From assembly GCA_947626985.1 (NCBI GenBank), contig CANQUG010000004.1, positions 1 through 64,000 of the forward strand: a stretch of DNA of 64,000 bases. Direction: 5' to 3'. The notes beneath the pieces are model-generated. The model searched no databases and was not told where the DNA came from. It saw nothing but the letters and a program-made list of their open reading frames with translations. The DNA is from an uncultured Lachnospiraceae bacterium. GTDB taxonomy: Bacteria > Bacillota > Clostridia > Lachnospirales > Lachnospiraceae. The position numbers were made by a program, and so were the translations under genes. Positions 47,154 through 56,342 of this stretch are shown here, piece by piece (position 1 is the stretch's first letter; every line of letters begins with the position of its first letter).

Positions 47154-48149
47154 TCACCTGTTATCCTGTTTTACCGCATCAGCATCTTTCAAATATGTCT
47201 CCAGTTCCTCTTCCTTCATATCAAGGCGTCTCGCAGCCTCCGAAACCGTAAAAATTCCATCTCTTATCAAATCAATATACGCTTTGATTTCACCTTCCGC
47301 GAAACCACTGCGCTTTCCCTCTGCAAAGCCGCTGCGTTCACCTTCCGCATATCCGCCTTTCCAGATCGTCTTCGCCTCATATTCCAGAATTTCTCCACCC
47401 ATAGCGGACGTCACTCCTCTCCTGACTTTCTCGTACTTTTCCGCTATCTTCTCCGCCACTTCCTTCATCATCGCCATAAGAGACTGCCTTACAAATTCAC
47501 TGATCTCCCCCTTCTGCACCAGTTCTGACAGCCGCCGGCAGATCCCGGCAGTCTCTTCCTGCAGTTTCAGAAGATATTCCTCATTCTTTTCGTAATCCCC
47601 AAAATGCTTTTCATGGACAAAGATGTAAAACGGCAGCAAAAACAGCAGCTTTTTCTCAAAGATTTCCTCTATCGTATATTTTTGTGTCTTCATCACCGGG
47701 ATTCCATAGGAGACATTTCCTCCCGGCGTCCGGATTTCCACTATCATTTCCTCCGGCGTATTCCGTGTATGGCGGAGGTACAGCACTGCTGACTTGGGGA
47801 ATGTGACAATGAACCTCTCTCCGTCCACCTCTCCCTCATCCAGTGCGATCTGCGCGTCATATTCAAACATGCGCATTATCATGCTGCTGTCCGCCGTACT
47901 CTGACATTCAATATGGTAGTTCTTATTCACCTTTCCGCATATCCGAAAACTGGTATCTGTGATCTTCTCTTTTGTATTTCCCTCCGGCTGCAGAACGTAG
48001 TGTTCATTGTGCAGGAACATAATTTCCTCATCTCCGGAATAGTCTTCCCCGAACACTTCGTTCACAACCGGTATAATCAGTCTGGTACAATCATGCAGCA
48101 TCGTTCCAAATACGTTATCATATACCGTATTTTCCACTTTGTTCCCCAT
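47154..48149 (-). CDS. Rpn family (PD-(D/E)XK) recombination-promoting nuclease / putative transposase
   Basis: 331 aa. The N-terminal nuclease fold has VYDNVFGTMLHD, TDTSFRICGKVNKNYHIECQ (Asp and Glu-x-Gln of the PD-(D/E)XK core) and RMFEYDAQIA. The C-terminus has the short repeats GYAEGERSGFAEGKRSGFAE typical of these proteins and a final SEAARRLDMKEEELETYL helix. Rpn proteins nick DNA and are often multi-copy in Lachnospiraceae. GGAAGAGG places the start at 48149. No terminal inverted repeats were seen, so it is not an obvious insertion sequence. Confidence 0.85.
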   Translation of the reverse strand: MGNKVENTVYDNVFGTMLHDCTRLIIPVVNEVFGEDYSGDEEIMFLHNEHYVLQPEGNTKEKITDTSFRICGKVNKNYHIECQSTADSSMIMRMFEYDAQIALDEGEVDGERFIVTFPKSAVLYLRHTRNTPEEMIVEIRTPGGNVSYGIPVMKTQKYTIEEIFEKKLLFLLPFYIFVHEKHFGDYEKNEEYLLKLQEETAGICRRLSELVQKGEISEFVRQSLMAMMKEVAEKIAEKYEKVRRGVTSAMGGEILEYEAKTIWKGGYAEGERSGFAEGKRSGFAEGEIKAYIDLIRDGIFTVSEAARRLDMKEEELETYLKDADAVKQDNR

Positions 48150-48372
48150 CCGTACCTCTTCCTGGATGCAGCTGCCGGAAAACGGAAAAACACTGCCAGC
48201 GGAAAGCATATAACAGAATTCTCATCTGTTATATGCGGGATTATAGCAGAATTTCACAAAAAAATCTATCCCATTCTCTTTTTCTTCGTACTTTTCAGAA
48301 TTTACAACATTCAAAAATTCAGACGCAATCATCAGCACTGCATGGAATTTAAAAAATCCAAATACACGGCCG

Positions 48373-48408
48373 AAAAAAATTCTGCCAGGTCTCGCCGGCC
48401 TGGCAGAA
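48373..48408 (-). terminator. Terminator of leuS
   Basis: TTCTGCCAGG (48380-48389) pairs with CCTGGCAGAA (48399-48408); on the minus strand the stem leads into seven T (48379-48373). It is 62 nt past the leuS stop. The rest of 48150-48469 shows no gene. Confidence 0.88.
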
Positions 48409-48469
48409 TTATCTCTTTATTTTATCCCTGCCGTCTGCTCTCCGCCCGCGCGGCGGCACGCTCCGACAT

Positions 48470-50872
48470 TTATTTCACTACAAAATTCACAATCTTATTG
48501 GGTACATAGATCTCCTTCACGATCTTCTTCTCCCCGATGGCCTTCTGCACCTTCTCATCCCCTCTGGCGATCTCCAGAACCTGCTCCTTCTCCGCATCCG
48601 TAGGAATGACAATGGTTCCCTTCAGCTTCCCGTTCACCTGAACGCCGATCTCCTTAGTGGCGTCCACGGTTTTGGACTCGTCGAATACCGGCCAGGACGC
48701 AAGGGACAGGAACCCTTCCCCGCCGATGGTCTCCCAGATCTCCTCGCAGAGATGAGGAGCGAAGGGGCAGAGCAGCTTGATGAGCACAGTAAGATCCTCT
48801 TTATTGATGCTGCCCGCCGCATAAACATCATTTACAAGAATCATCAGGCTGGCGATGGCCGTATTGAACTTCATGTCCTCAATATCCGCAGAGACCTTCT
48901 TAATGGTCTTATGCAGCTTGGACTGGAACTCCGGTGTGGAGGGCGCATCCGTCAGCTTATCCGTGAGAGCGGCCACACGCTCCAGGAATCTCTTGCAGCC
49001 CTTGGCGGAACTGTCGTTCCAGGGAGTGGCCACGCCATAGTCTCCCATAAACAGTACATAGGTCCTCAGCGTATCCGCGCCGTACTCATCCACGATATCC
49101 AGCGGATCGATGACATTCCCCTTGGATTTGCTCATCTTGTCCCCGTCCGGTCCCAGGATCAGACCCTGGGCGGAACGTTTGGCATAGGGCTCCGGCGTGT
49201 TCACAACGCCCAGATCGTACAGGAAACGGTGCCAGAACCTGGAATAGATCATATGTCTGGTCACATGCTCCATACCGCCGTTGTACCAGTCCACAGGCAT
49301 CCAGTAGTTCAGCTTTTCCCTGTCCGCAAAAACCTCGTCGTTATTGGGGTCGATATAGCGGAGGAAGTACCAGGAGGAACCCGCCCACTGAGGCATGGTA
49401 TCCGTCTCGCGCTTCGCGTCTCCGCCGCATTTCGGGCATTTGCAGTTCACGAAGGAATCGATCTTGGCCAGAGGCGACTCGCCCTCGCTGCCCGGCGCAA
49501 AATTCTCCACCTTAGGCAGACGAAGAGGAAGCTCCTCATAGGGGACGGCCACGTCGCCGCAGACGGGACAGTGCACGATGGGAATGGGCTCGCCCCAGTA
49601 TCTCTGACGGTTGAAGGCCCAGTCCTTCATCTTGTACTGAACGCCGCCTTTTCCAATGCCCTTCTTCTCCAGCTCCTGGATCATCCGGGCGATGGAGTCC
49701 TTCTTATTGGTATAGCCGTTGAGGAAATCGGAATTCACCATCTCGCCGTCGCCGGTGTAGGCTTCCTTTTCAATATCTCCGCCCTTGATGACCTCGATGA
49801 TATCCAGGCCGAAGACTTTGGCAAAATCATAGTCTCTCTGGTCATGAGCGGGAACGGCCATGATGGCGCCGGTACCGTAGCCCATCATTACGTAGTCGGC
49901 GATAAAGATGGGGATCTTCTTGCCGTTCACCGGGTTGATTCCCTCCAGGCCCTCCAGCTTCACGCCGGTCTTGTCCTTCACCAGCTGGGTTCTCTCAAAT
50001 TCCGTCTTTTTATTACACTCGGCGCGGTACGCTTCCACCGCGTCCATGTTCTGAATCCTGTCCGCATGCTTGTCGATGAGGGGATGCTCCGGAGCGATAA
50101 CCATGAAGGTCACGCCGAAAAGGGTATCCGGTCTGGTGGTGTAAATCTCCAGCTTATCCTCCACGCCGGTCACGGAGAAATCCACGAACGCGCCGGTGGA
50201 TCTGCCGATCCAGTTCACCTGCTGCTGTCTGATATTCTCCGGATAGGACACGGTATCCAGACCTTCCAGGAGCTTGTCCGCGTACTGAGTGATGCGCAGA
50301 TACCATACGTCCTTGGACTTCTGCACCACATCGCTGTGGCAGATGTCGCACTTTCCGCCCTGGCTGTCCTCGTTGGAGAGAACCACCTTGCAGGAGGGAC
50401 AGTAATTCACCCACGCCTTATCCCGGTAAACCAGTCCCTTCTCAAACATCTTCAGGAAGATCCACTGGGTCCATTTATAATATTTTTCATCTGTGGTATC
50501 GATCACTCTGTCCCAGTCAAAGGAAAAACCAACTCGTTTCAGCTGATTGGAAAACTTCTCAATATTTTCATCGGTAATGATTCTGGGATGGGTCGCTGTC
50601 TTGATGGCGTAATTCTCCGTGGGCAGGCCAAAGGCGTCGAAGCCGATGGGGAACAGCACGTTATAGCCTTCCATCCGGCGCTTTCTGGACACTACCTCGA
50701 TGCTGGAGTACGCTTTGATATGGCCCACGTGCATACCCGCTCCGCTGGGATAGGGGAACTCCACCAGTCCGTAAAATTTCGGCTTATCCAGGCCGTCCAC
50801 AGCGCGGAAGATTTTTTCATCCTCCCACTTTCTCTGCCATTTGCTTTCTATTTTCTTAAAATTGTGTTTCAT
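48470..50872 (-). CDS. leuS: Leucyl-tRNA synthetase
   Basis: 800 aa, the bacterial length. The HIGH motif occurs as PYPSGAGMHVGHIKAY (His48-His51), KMSKS as KMSKSKGNVIDPLDIV (about residue 574), and CP1 editing-domain features TTRPDTLFGVTFMV and GYGTGAIMAVPAHDQRDYDFA are intact. Zinc-type cysteine pairs CPSC and CDIC, and CPVC and CPKC, are present. It charges tRNA-Leu in the cytoplasm. No T-box sequence (such as GGGTGG with ACCGCG) appears in the ~190 nt upstream. Confidence 0.98.
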   Translation of the reverse strand: MKHNFKKIESKWQRKWEDEKIFRAVDGLDKPKFYGLVEFPYPSGAGMHVGHIKAYSSIEVVSRKRRMEGYNVLFPIGFDAFGLPTENYAIKTATHPRIITDENIEKFSNQLKRVGFSFDWDRVIDTTDEKYYKWTQWIFLKMFEKGLVYRDKAWVNYCPSCKVVLSNEDSQGGKCDICHSDVVQKSKDVWYLRITQYADKLLEGLDTVSYPENIRQQQVNWIGRSTGAFVDFSVTGVEDKLEIYTTRPDTLFGVTFMVIAPEHPLIDKHADRIQNMDAVEAYRAECNKKTEFERTQLVKDKTGVKLEGLEGINPVNGKKIPIFIADYVMMGYGTGAIMAVPAHDQRDYDFAKVFGLDIIEVIKGGDIEKEAYTGDGEMVNSDFLNGYTNKKDSIARMIQELEKKGIGKGGVQYKMKDWAFNRQRYWGEPIPIVHCPVCGDVAVPYEELPLRLPKVENFAPGSEGESPLAKIDSFVNCKCPKCGGDAKRETDTMPQWAGSSWYFLRYIDPNNDEVFADREKLNYWMPVDWYNGGMEHVTRHMIYSRFWHRFLYDLGVVNTPEPYAKRSAQGLILGPDGDKMSKSKGNVIDPLDIVDEYGADTLRTYVLFMGDYGVATPWNDSSAKGCKRFLERVAALTDKLTDAPSTPEFQSKLHKTIKKVSADIEDMKFNTAIASLMILVNDVYAAGSINKEDLTVLIKLLCPFAPHLCEEIWETIGGEGFLSLASWPVFDESKTVDATKEIGVQVNGKLKGTIVIPTDAEKEQVLEIARGDEKVQKAIGEKKIVKEIYVPNKIVNFVVK

Positions 50873-51018
50873 CTCTGACCTCCGTCATTTTTGAATGATC
50901 TGTTCCTTTACCTCTTTACCATTCTAACTATCCTATTATCTTACACTCCCGGGCAAAAATCAACCTAAAAATACCAAACTTTCCGAAAATCCGGGCCGTA
51001 CAACATATTCTTAACATA

Positions 51019-51047
51019 TTGTCAATCCCACTTTCCTATGCTAAAAT
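51019..51047 (+). promoter_or_regulatory. Promoter of the surface-acylation operon
   Basis: TTGTCA (51019-51024), 17 bp, TAAAAT (51042-51047), 35 nt before the ATG of the SGNH gene. It faces away from leuS. Confidence 0.7.
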
Positions 51048-51081
51048 AAATGTCATAATTTGACGAATTCTGGAGCAGTAT

Positions 51082-51897
51082 ATGGAAAAAAATACAACAG
51101 CCCGCCGAAGTATAAAAAGAACAGCATCCAAAAGAAAGACAATCTCCCCGGGAAAATGGATCGTTTTCGCCGCCGTCGCCGTCGTTCTGACAGCGGTTGT
51201 CTTTGCCGCCGTACATTTTTCGGGACGCCGTTCCTCCGGCAGCGATACCCAGGAGGGGATCCTCCATCTGAAGGAACTGGAGGCCAAAGACATGGCGGCC
51301 ATCGAGCAGGAGATCAAACAGCACAAACAGGCCGCCCGGGCCCGGGCTCTGGAGGAGGGCACCCTGTCCGTATGGGCCCAGTTCAGCGATTACGCGATTT
51401 TCGGCGATTCCCGGACTGTGGGCTTCTACTTCTATGAATTCCTGGATCAGCAGCGGGTGCTGGCGGACGGAGGCCTTACCATCGCCGATCTCTCCACCTA
51501 TATGGACCAGCTCAAACTGCTGAACCCCTCCGCTCTGTTTCTCTGCACGGGACTGAACGACGTAAGCATCGGATACTGGAACACTCCCGAGGAATATGTA
51601 GCGGCCTACGAGGAGCTGATGCAGCAGCTCATGAGCGAGCTTCCCGATACTCACATTTACATTAATTCCATTTTCCCCGCGCTGGATCCCGCCTTCGAGC
51701 AGTCCAGCGCATGGCGGAACATTCCTGATTACAATGCGGCTGTGAAGGCCTGGTGCGAAGAAAAGGGATATTCCTACATCGACAATACCCCTGTGTTCGA
51801 GGAGCACCAGGATCTGTACGACCCGGACGGAATCCATTTCCAGAAGGAATTTTATGAGTACTGGGCGATCAACATGCTTGCCGGAATGGAGATATGA
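51082..51897 (+). CDS. Membrane-anchored SGNH/GDSL hydrolase
   Basis: 271 aa. A basic N-terminus and one membrane segment (WIVFAAVAVVLTAVVFAAV) anchor an extracellular SGNH domain. Block I is FGDSR (Ser110), the Asn block is CTGLNDV (Asn159), and the catalytic Asp249 and His252 are in DPDGIHF. Such enzymes remove or transfer acyl groups on glycans. It is the first of four overlapping or closely spaced genes that together resemble an O-acetylation cassette. Confidence 0.9.
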   Translation: MEKNTTARRSIKRTASKRKTISPGKWIVFAAVAVVLTAVVFAAVHFSGRRSSGSDTQEGILHLKELEAKDMAAIEQEIKQHKQAARARALEEGTLSVWAQFSDYAIFGDSRTVGFYFYEFLDQQRVLADGGLTIADLSTYMDQLKLLNPSALFLCTGLNDVSIGYWNTPEEYVAAYEELMQQLMSELPDTHIYINSIFPALDPAFEQSSAWRNIPDYNAAVKAWCEEKGYSYIDNTPVFEEHQDLYDPDGIHFQKEFYEYWAINMLAGMEI

Positions 51898-52379
51898 TGG
51901 AACAGTTAAAAAAAGGAATTATCGCGGTAAAATATATCCTGCTGGTTCTGCTGCTGATCTTTATCGCCAGTCTTTTAAGCAGCGGCAGCATCAGCAGAGC
52001 CTCCATAGAACAGGTGTCCGAAAACGTGGCCCGGTCCCTGGAAATGGGCAGTCTGTCCCCCGCCGACAACCGTATGGTAAAACGGCTGTACGGAATCAAC
52101 GCCAACGATTACGAAGGGGTGTCCCTGTATGTCTCCGATTCCAACATGAAGGTGGAGGAAATCCTGATCGTCAGGCTCAGAGATACGGAACAGTCCAAAG
52201 ATGTGGAAGCGGCAGTCCAGAAGCGCCTGGACCGGCAGCTGGAGAGCTTCGAGGGCTACGGCCCGGAGCAGTGCAGGCTTCTGGAGGACCACATCCTGGA
52301 TGTGCAGGGCAATTACATCCTCTATGTCGTACATAAAGACGCAAAAGCGGCGGACAAAGCTTTTCAGAAAAGTCTGTAA
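51894..52379 (+). CDS. DUF4358 domain protein
   Basis: 161 aa. One N-terminal membrane segment (YILLVLLLIFIASLLSSG) and a small extracellular domain (MVKRLYGINANDYEGVSLYVSD, KVEEILIVRL, KRLDRQLESFEGYGPEQ) match DUF4358. Function unknown; genes of this family regularly accompany MBOAT genes in Lachnospiraceae, as I recall. Its ATG overlaps the previous stop (ATGATGG). Confidence 0.85.
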   Translation: MMEQLKKGIIAVKYILLVLLLIFIASLLSSGSISRASIEQVSENVARSLEMGSLSPADNRMVKRLYGINANDYEGVSLYVSDSNMKVEEILIVRLRDTEQSKDVEAAVQKRLDRQLESFEGYGPEQCRLLEDHILDVQGNYILYVVHKDAKAADKAFQKSL

Positions 52380-52454
52380 GCGAACGCCCGGCAGATCCGC
52401 CCGGCGCCCGGAAAACAAACCAGCAAAACATCCACAGAGCAGAGGAACTCCGTC

Positions 52455-53867
52455 ATGATATTCAGCAGCGTATTTTTTATATTTGTATTTTTGCCGATCG
52501 TACTCCTGGTATACTTCCTGGTACCCCGGAAATTGAAAAATCTTGTGATTCTTCTGTTCAGTCTGGTGTTTTATGCCTGGGGCGAACCTGTCTATATCGT
52601 ACTGATGCTTTTCAGCATTCTGTACAACTACGTGGCGGGAATCGAAATCGACTATCACCGCTCCCGCGGCATGGACGGCAGAGCCCGCTTCACCTTCTGG
52701 ATGGCTGTGGCGGTCAATCTGGGCATTCTGGGATTTTTCAAATACTACGGTTTTCTTCTGGAAAATCTTAACGCCATCCTGCCGGCGGAAATCCCGTTCC
52801 GGGCCCTGTCCCTTCCCATCGGTATCTCCTTCTATACCTTCCAGACCCTTTCCTACGTCATCGACGTTTATCTGGACAAAGTAGAGGTACAGCGGAACAT
52901 CATCAGTTTCGGAACCTATATTTCCATGTTTCCCCAGCTCATCGCAGGCCCCATTGTGCGGTACGCCGATGTGGAAGCGCAGCTGAAAAACCGCCGGGTA
53001 ACCCTGGCCAGGTTCGGCGACGGAACCGCCTGGTTCCTCCGGGGCCTGGGCAAAAAGGTCCTCCTGGCCAACAATATCGGCATGGCCTACGACGCCATTG
53101 CGGCTCTGCCCTCCGGACAGCTGTCCGTTCTCACCGCGTGGATCGGCTGCGCCGCCTACACCTTCCAGATCTATTTTGATTTCAGCGGCTACTCGGACAT
53201 GGCCATCGGCCTGGGAAAAATGTTCGGCTTTGAATTCATGAAAAACTTTCAGTACCCCTATACCTCCGCCAGCATCACGGAATTCTGGCGAAGATGGCAT
53301 ATTTCCCTGGGCTCCTGGTTCCGGGAATACGTATACATTCCCCTGGGAGGAAACCGGGTAAGCACGGCGAAGCATATCCGCAACATCATGGTGGTATGGA
53401 TGCTCACCGGACTGTGGCACGGAGCCGCATGGAACTTTATCTTCTGGGGACTTTACTACGGCGTGCTCCTGCTGATCGAAAAATATGCCCTGAAAAATAT
53501 CCTGGACAGACTGCCTGCCTTCGTGTGCCGGATCTACACCATGTTTTTCGTGATGATCGGCTGGGTATTCTTTTTCTCCCCCGGCATGGGCAGCGCCCTG
53601 CGGTATCTGGGAGCCATGTTCGGCATAGGAGGGGGCGGGTTCCTGAACGGAACCACCGTGTATTACTTCCGCAATTATTTTTTGTTGTTTATTGTTCTGA
53701 TTTTATGTTCCGGATCATATATTTATAAAAAGTTCCTTCAGATTTCCTTCGGAGGAAAACGGGAACACAAGGTCCTCGTACTGACCGCGTACCTTCTGAT
53801 CTTTCTTCTGTCCGCGGCATACCTGGTCAACGCTACATACAATCCGTTTTTGTACTTCAGATTCTGA
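52455..53867 (+). CDS. MBOAT family membrane O-acyltransferase (AlgI-like)
   Basis: 470 aa with about ten membrane segments. The family signature ITEFWRRWHISLGSWFREYVY and the catalytic His in MLTGLWHGAAWNFIFWG are intact. AlgI/PatA-type proteins pass acetyl groups across the membrane to surface glycans. Placed between DUF4358 and the DHHW protein, it is the core of the cassette. The glycan acceptor is unknown. Confidence 0.94.
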   Translation: MIFSSVFFIFVFLPIVLLVYFLVPRKLKNLVILLFSLVFYAWGEPVYIVLMLFSILYNYVAGIEIDYHRSRGMDGRARFTFWMAVAVNLGILGFFKYYGFLLENLNAILPAEIPFRALSLPIGISFYTFQTLSYVIDVYLDKVEVQRNIISFGTYISMFPQLIAGPIVRYADVEAQLKNRRVTLARFGDGTAWFLRGLGKKVLLANNIGMAYDAIAALPSGQLSVLTAWIGCAAYTFQIYFDFSGYSDMAIGLGKMFGFEFMKNFQYPYTSASITEFWRRWHISLGSWFREYVYIPLGGNRVSTAKHIRNIMVVWMLTGLWHGAAWNFIFWGLYYGVLLLIEKYALKNILDRLPAFVCRIYTMFFVMIGWVFFFSPGMGSALRYLGAMFGIGGGGFLNGTTVYYFRNYFLLFIVLILCSGSYIYKKFLQISFGGKREHKVLVLTAYLLIFLLSAAYLVNATYNPFLYFRF

Positions 53868-53883
53868 GTGAGGCAAAAAACAA

Positions 53884-55095
53884 ATGGCAACAAGAAGGGA
53901 AAATCAAGAAAAAATAGACCGCAGAACCATGCGCCGCCGTCTTCTGGCCAGGAGACGCGCGGAGGCCTGCCGATGGCTGGCGGGGATCTTTGTCCTGCTG
54001 CTGGCGGCGGCCGGGATCCTGAACATCGTCACAAAGGACAGGGAGTTTTCAGATTCAGAAAACAGAATGCTTGCCGCCTTCCCGGAATTTACCTGGGAAT
54101 CCGTGAAAAGCGGAAAATACATGAGCGAATTCGAGAGCTACGTCGCCGACCAGTTCTTCCTGCGGGACCAGTGGATCACACTGAAGCTCTATGAGGATAT
54201 CCTCCTCGGCAAACGGGAATCCAACGGCGTTTACCTGGGGAAGGACGGCTATCTTATGGAGGTCCCCGACGAACCGGACCAGGAAAACCTTCGGAAAAAT
54301 CTCAGCAGCATGGCCGCGTTTGCCGAAAGGCATCCCGAAGTGCCCGTTTACGTCAGCCTGGCTCCCAACGCCTTTTCCATCCTGAAGGAGAAGCTGCCCG
54401 AAGGAGCTCCCGTACGGGATCAGGCTGCCGATATTGCCGATATCCGTACGGCTCTGGGGGACGGAATCCGGTACATCGATCTGACGGACGCGCTCCGGGA
54501 ACACCATGAGGAATACATTTACTATAAGACGGATCACCACTGGACAAGCCTGGGAGCCCGCTACGCCTTCTCCAGACTGGCGGAGGATATGGAGCTGGGC
54601 GAGACTGAAACGGATTATACCGTTTATACTGTGGCAGACGATTTCCAGGGAACCCTGGCCTCCCAGAGCGGTTACCACAAATCCCGGGATACCGTCCAGA
54701 TCTATGAGCCTGCCGGCGGGGAAACGGATTACATCGTGCTTTACGCGGAGGAGGGCAAAAAGACCACCTCCATCTATGACAGCGCCAGCCTGGAGGAGAA
54801 AGACAAATACACCGTATTTTTCGGGGGCAATCACTCCCGGGTGGATATCAATACCACAGGAACACAGGACAGAAATCTTCTCCTGTTCAAGGATTCCTAC
54901 GCGAACTGTATGGTCCAGTTTCTGCTTCCTTATTTTCAGAATATCATTATGGTGGATCCCCGGTATTTTTACGACAACGTGGATAATATCATGGAAAGCC
55001 AGGGAATCACAGACGTGCTGTTCCTCTACAATCTCAATACCTTCGTATGCGACAATTCCATCGCGGATGTGCTGGCGGAGGAGGAATCTACCTGA
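53884..55095 (+). CDS. DHHW (AlgJ/AlgX-like) acyltransferase partner
   Basis: 403 aa. One membrane segment (residues ~31-50) anchors an extracellular SGNH-like domain with the DHHW motif at 217-220 (TDHHWTSLGARYAF), preceded by YLGKDGYLM and followed by KDSYANCMVQFLLPYF. This is the partner that receives acyl groups from an MBOAT protein. Its last 8 bp overlap the end of the convergent corA gene. Confidence 0.9.
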   Translation: MATRRENQEKIDRRTMRRRLLARRRAEACRWLAGIFVLLLAAAGILNIVTKDREFSDSENRMLAAFPEFTWESVKSGKYMSEFESYVADQFFLRDQWITLKLYEDILLGKRESNGVYLGKDGYLMEVPDEPDQENLRKNLSSMAAFAERHPEVPVYVSLAPNAFSILKEKLPEGAPVRDQAADIADIRTALGDGIRYIDLTDALREHHEEYIYYKTDHHWTSLGARYAFSRLAEDMELGETETDYTVYTVADDFQGTLASQSGYHKSRDTVQIYEPAGGETDYIVLYAEEGKKTTSIYDSASLEEKDKYTVFFGGNHSRVDINTTGTQDRNLLLFKDSYANCMVQFLLPYFQNIIMVDPRYFYDNVDNIMESQGITDVLFLYNLNTFVCDNSIADVLAEEEST

Positions 55096-56005
55096 ACCAT
55101 TTTTTCTTCACAAATATCCAGATCTCCGCTGCCACCGCCAGCGCGCAGATCACGCACACAGCCCCATATCCATGGGGCTGCTTCAGTTCCGGCATATTCT
55201 CAAAATTCATCCCGTACCACCCTGTCACCAGAGTGAGGGGCATGAAGATCGTCGTCACCACAGTCAGAAATTTCATGATCTCATTCTGGCGGAGCTCCAG
55301 CTGAGTCTGATGCATTTCCTGCAGCTGCAGGGAATACTCCTTCAGCATCAGCACCGTGTCGGACAGCCGCCGTGCTTTGCCCTCATACAGGCCGAACATG
55401 GCCGCTTCCCTCTCCCGGCCCAGCTCCGTCTCATACTGTCTGAGAACCTCTCCCACCTCGGAAAGCTGCTGGTAATGGATCCCCAGAGAAGACAGTTCCC
55501 TTCTGACGTTAAAAATCCTTCTGTCAAAATCCTGCTCCCTTCCGTCCATCAGCTGCTCCTCCAGCTTCGTGAGATTGTCCTCATAGTCCTGAAGAAACAG
55601 GCTGTCGTCCGCCAACAAAAATTCCAGGAGATGATAAAACAGCATACCCGGTGAGGACAGTTCCGCTCCATCCGTCATCGAAAGCCGGTCCAGCACATGT
55701 CTCACGAACTCATAGTCGTCCGCGAAGACCACTTTGTTCTCCGTCACGCAGAAGGCAAAAAAGCATTCCGTCCCGGGCGTCTTTTTTTCCGGCGGCATGA
55801 CGAAGGTCCCCGCCGCACAGCCATTCAGCTTTTCCGCCCGGCAGAACCGGATCCGTCTCTGTCTTTTCTCCACAAAAAGTCTCCGATACGCCTGGGGATA
55901 CCGCTCCGCCAGCTCATCCATGGACAAAATCTCCGCCGGACAGATTTTCGGAGAAGTCTCTCCCTCCTTTTGCGGATTTTTCTTTATGCTCCATCGATAT
56001 TCCAT
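55088..56005 (-). CDS. corA: CorA-like Mg2+ transporter
   Basis: 305 aa. A long soluble alpha/beta domain with a coiled stalk helix is followed by two C-terminal membrane segments. Between them is the selectivity motif as YGMNF, and the protein ends with a basic KKKWFR tail. It should form a pentameric magnesium (or cobalt) channel. Relatives lacking strict CorA features transport other divalent ions, so the ion is not certain. Confidence 0.9.
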   Translation of the reverse strand: MEYRWSIKKNPQKEGETSPKICPAEILSMDELAERYPQAYRRLFVEKRQRRIRFCRAEKLNGCAAGTFVMPPEKKTPGTECFFAFCVTENKVVFADDYEFVRHVLDRLSMTDGAELSSPGMLFYHLLEFLLADDSLFLQDYEDNLTKLEEQLMDGREQDFDRRIFNVRRELSSLGIHYQQLSEVGEVLRQYETELGREREAAMFGLYEGKARRLSDTVLMLKEYSLQLQEMHQTQLELRQNEIMKFLTVVTTIFMPLTLVTGWYGMNFENMPELKQPHGYGAVCVICALAVAAEIWIFVKKKWFR

Positions 56006-56178
56006 AACACGCTCACCGCTCCCGGAGAATCGTCACGATTGCTCCCTGTTTGTCAGATTCCGTTTCTGCAAGAACATGAAGTTCTGTTTCTGTTCATTCC
56101 TCATGTCTCCTCTTTACAGTCTTTCATATATAAACAAAAAACATTCCCCTGAAAATTCTTTTACAAACCAAAAAATCC

Positions 56179-56340
56179 TTGTACTTTTTTCGTTTATCAT
56201 ATAATATAGAGCGGAAAGAAATCACAGAGCCGCAGCGCGGATCTCTGTTTTCGCCCATAAGCAGCGGGTGGCCGTCAGGTCATGAGCGCTGCGGGAGGCG
56301 TTCCCGCTTCTCATCGTGTAACTGGAAAAGGAGGAAATCA
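56179..56340 (+). promoter_or_regulatory. carB promoter and structured leader
   Basis: TTGTAC (56179-56184), 17 bp, TAATAT (56202-56207). About 130 nt of leader follow, with paired segments CAGAG/CTCTG (56224-56246 region) and GCAGCG/CGCTGC (56261-56294 region), then AAAAGGAGG before the ATG. I do not recognise a PyrR site or known riboswitch. Confidence 0.6.
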
Positions 56341-56342
56341 AC

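Noticed and set aside
48752-50878. 708-codon plus-strand frame opposite leuS
   Set aside because: Shadow of leuS, which has intact HIGH and KMSKS motifs.
50873-51018. T-box riboswitch before leuS
   Set aside because: The region is too short and lacks the T-box consensus.
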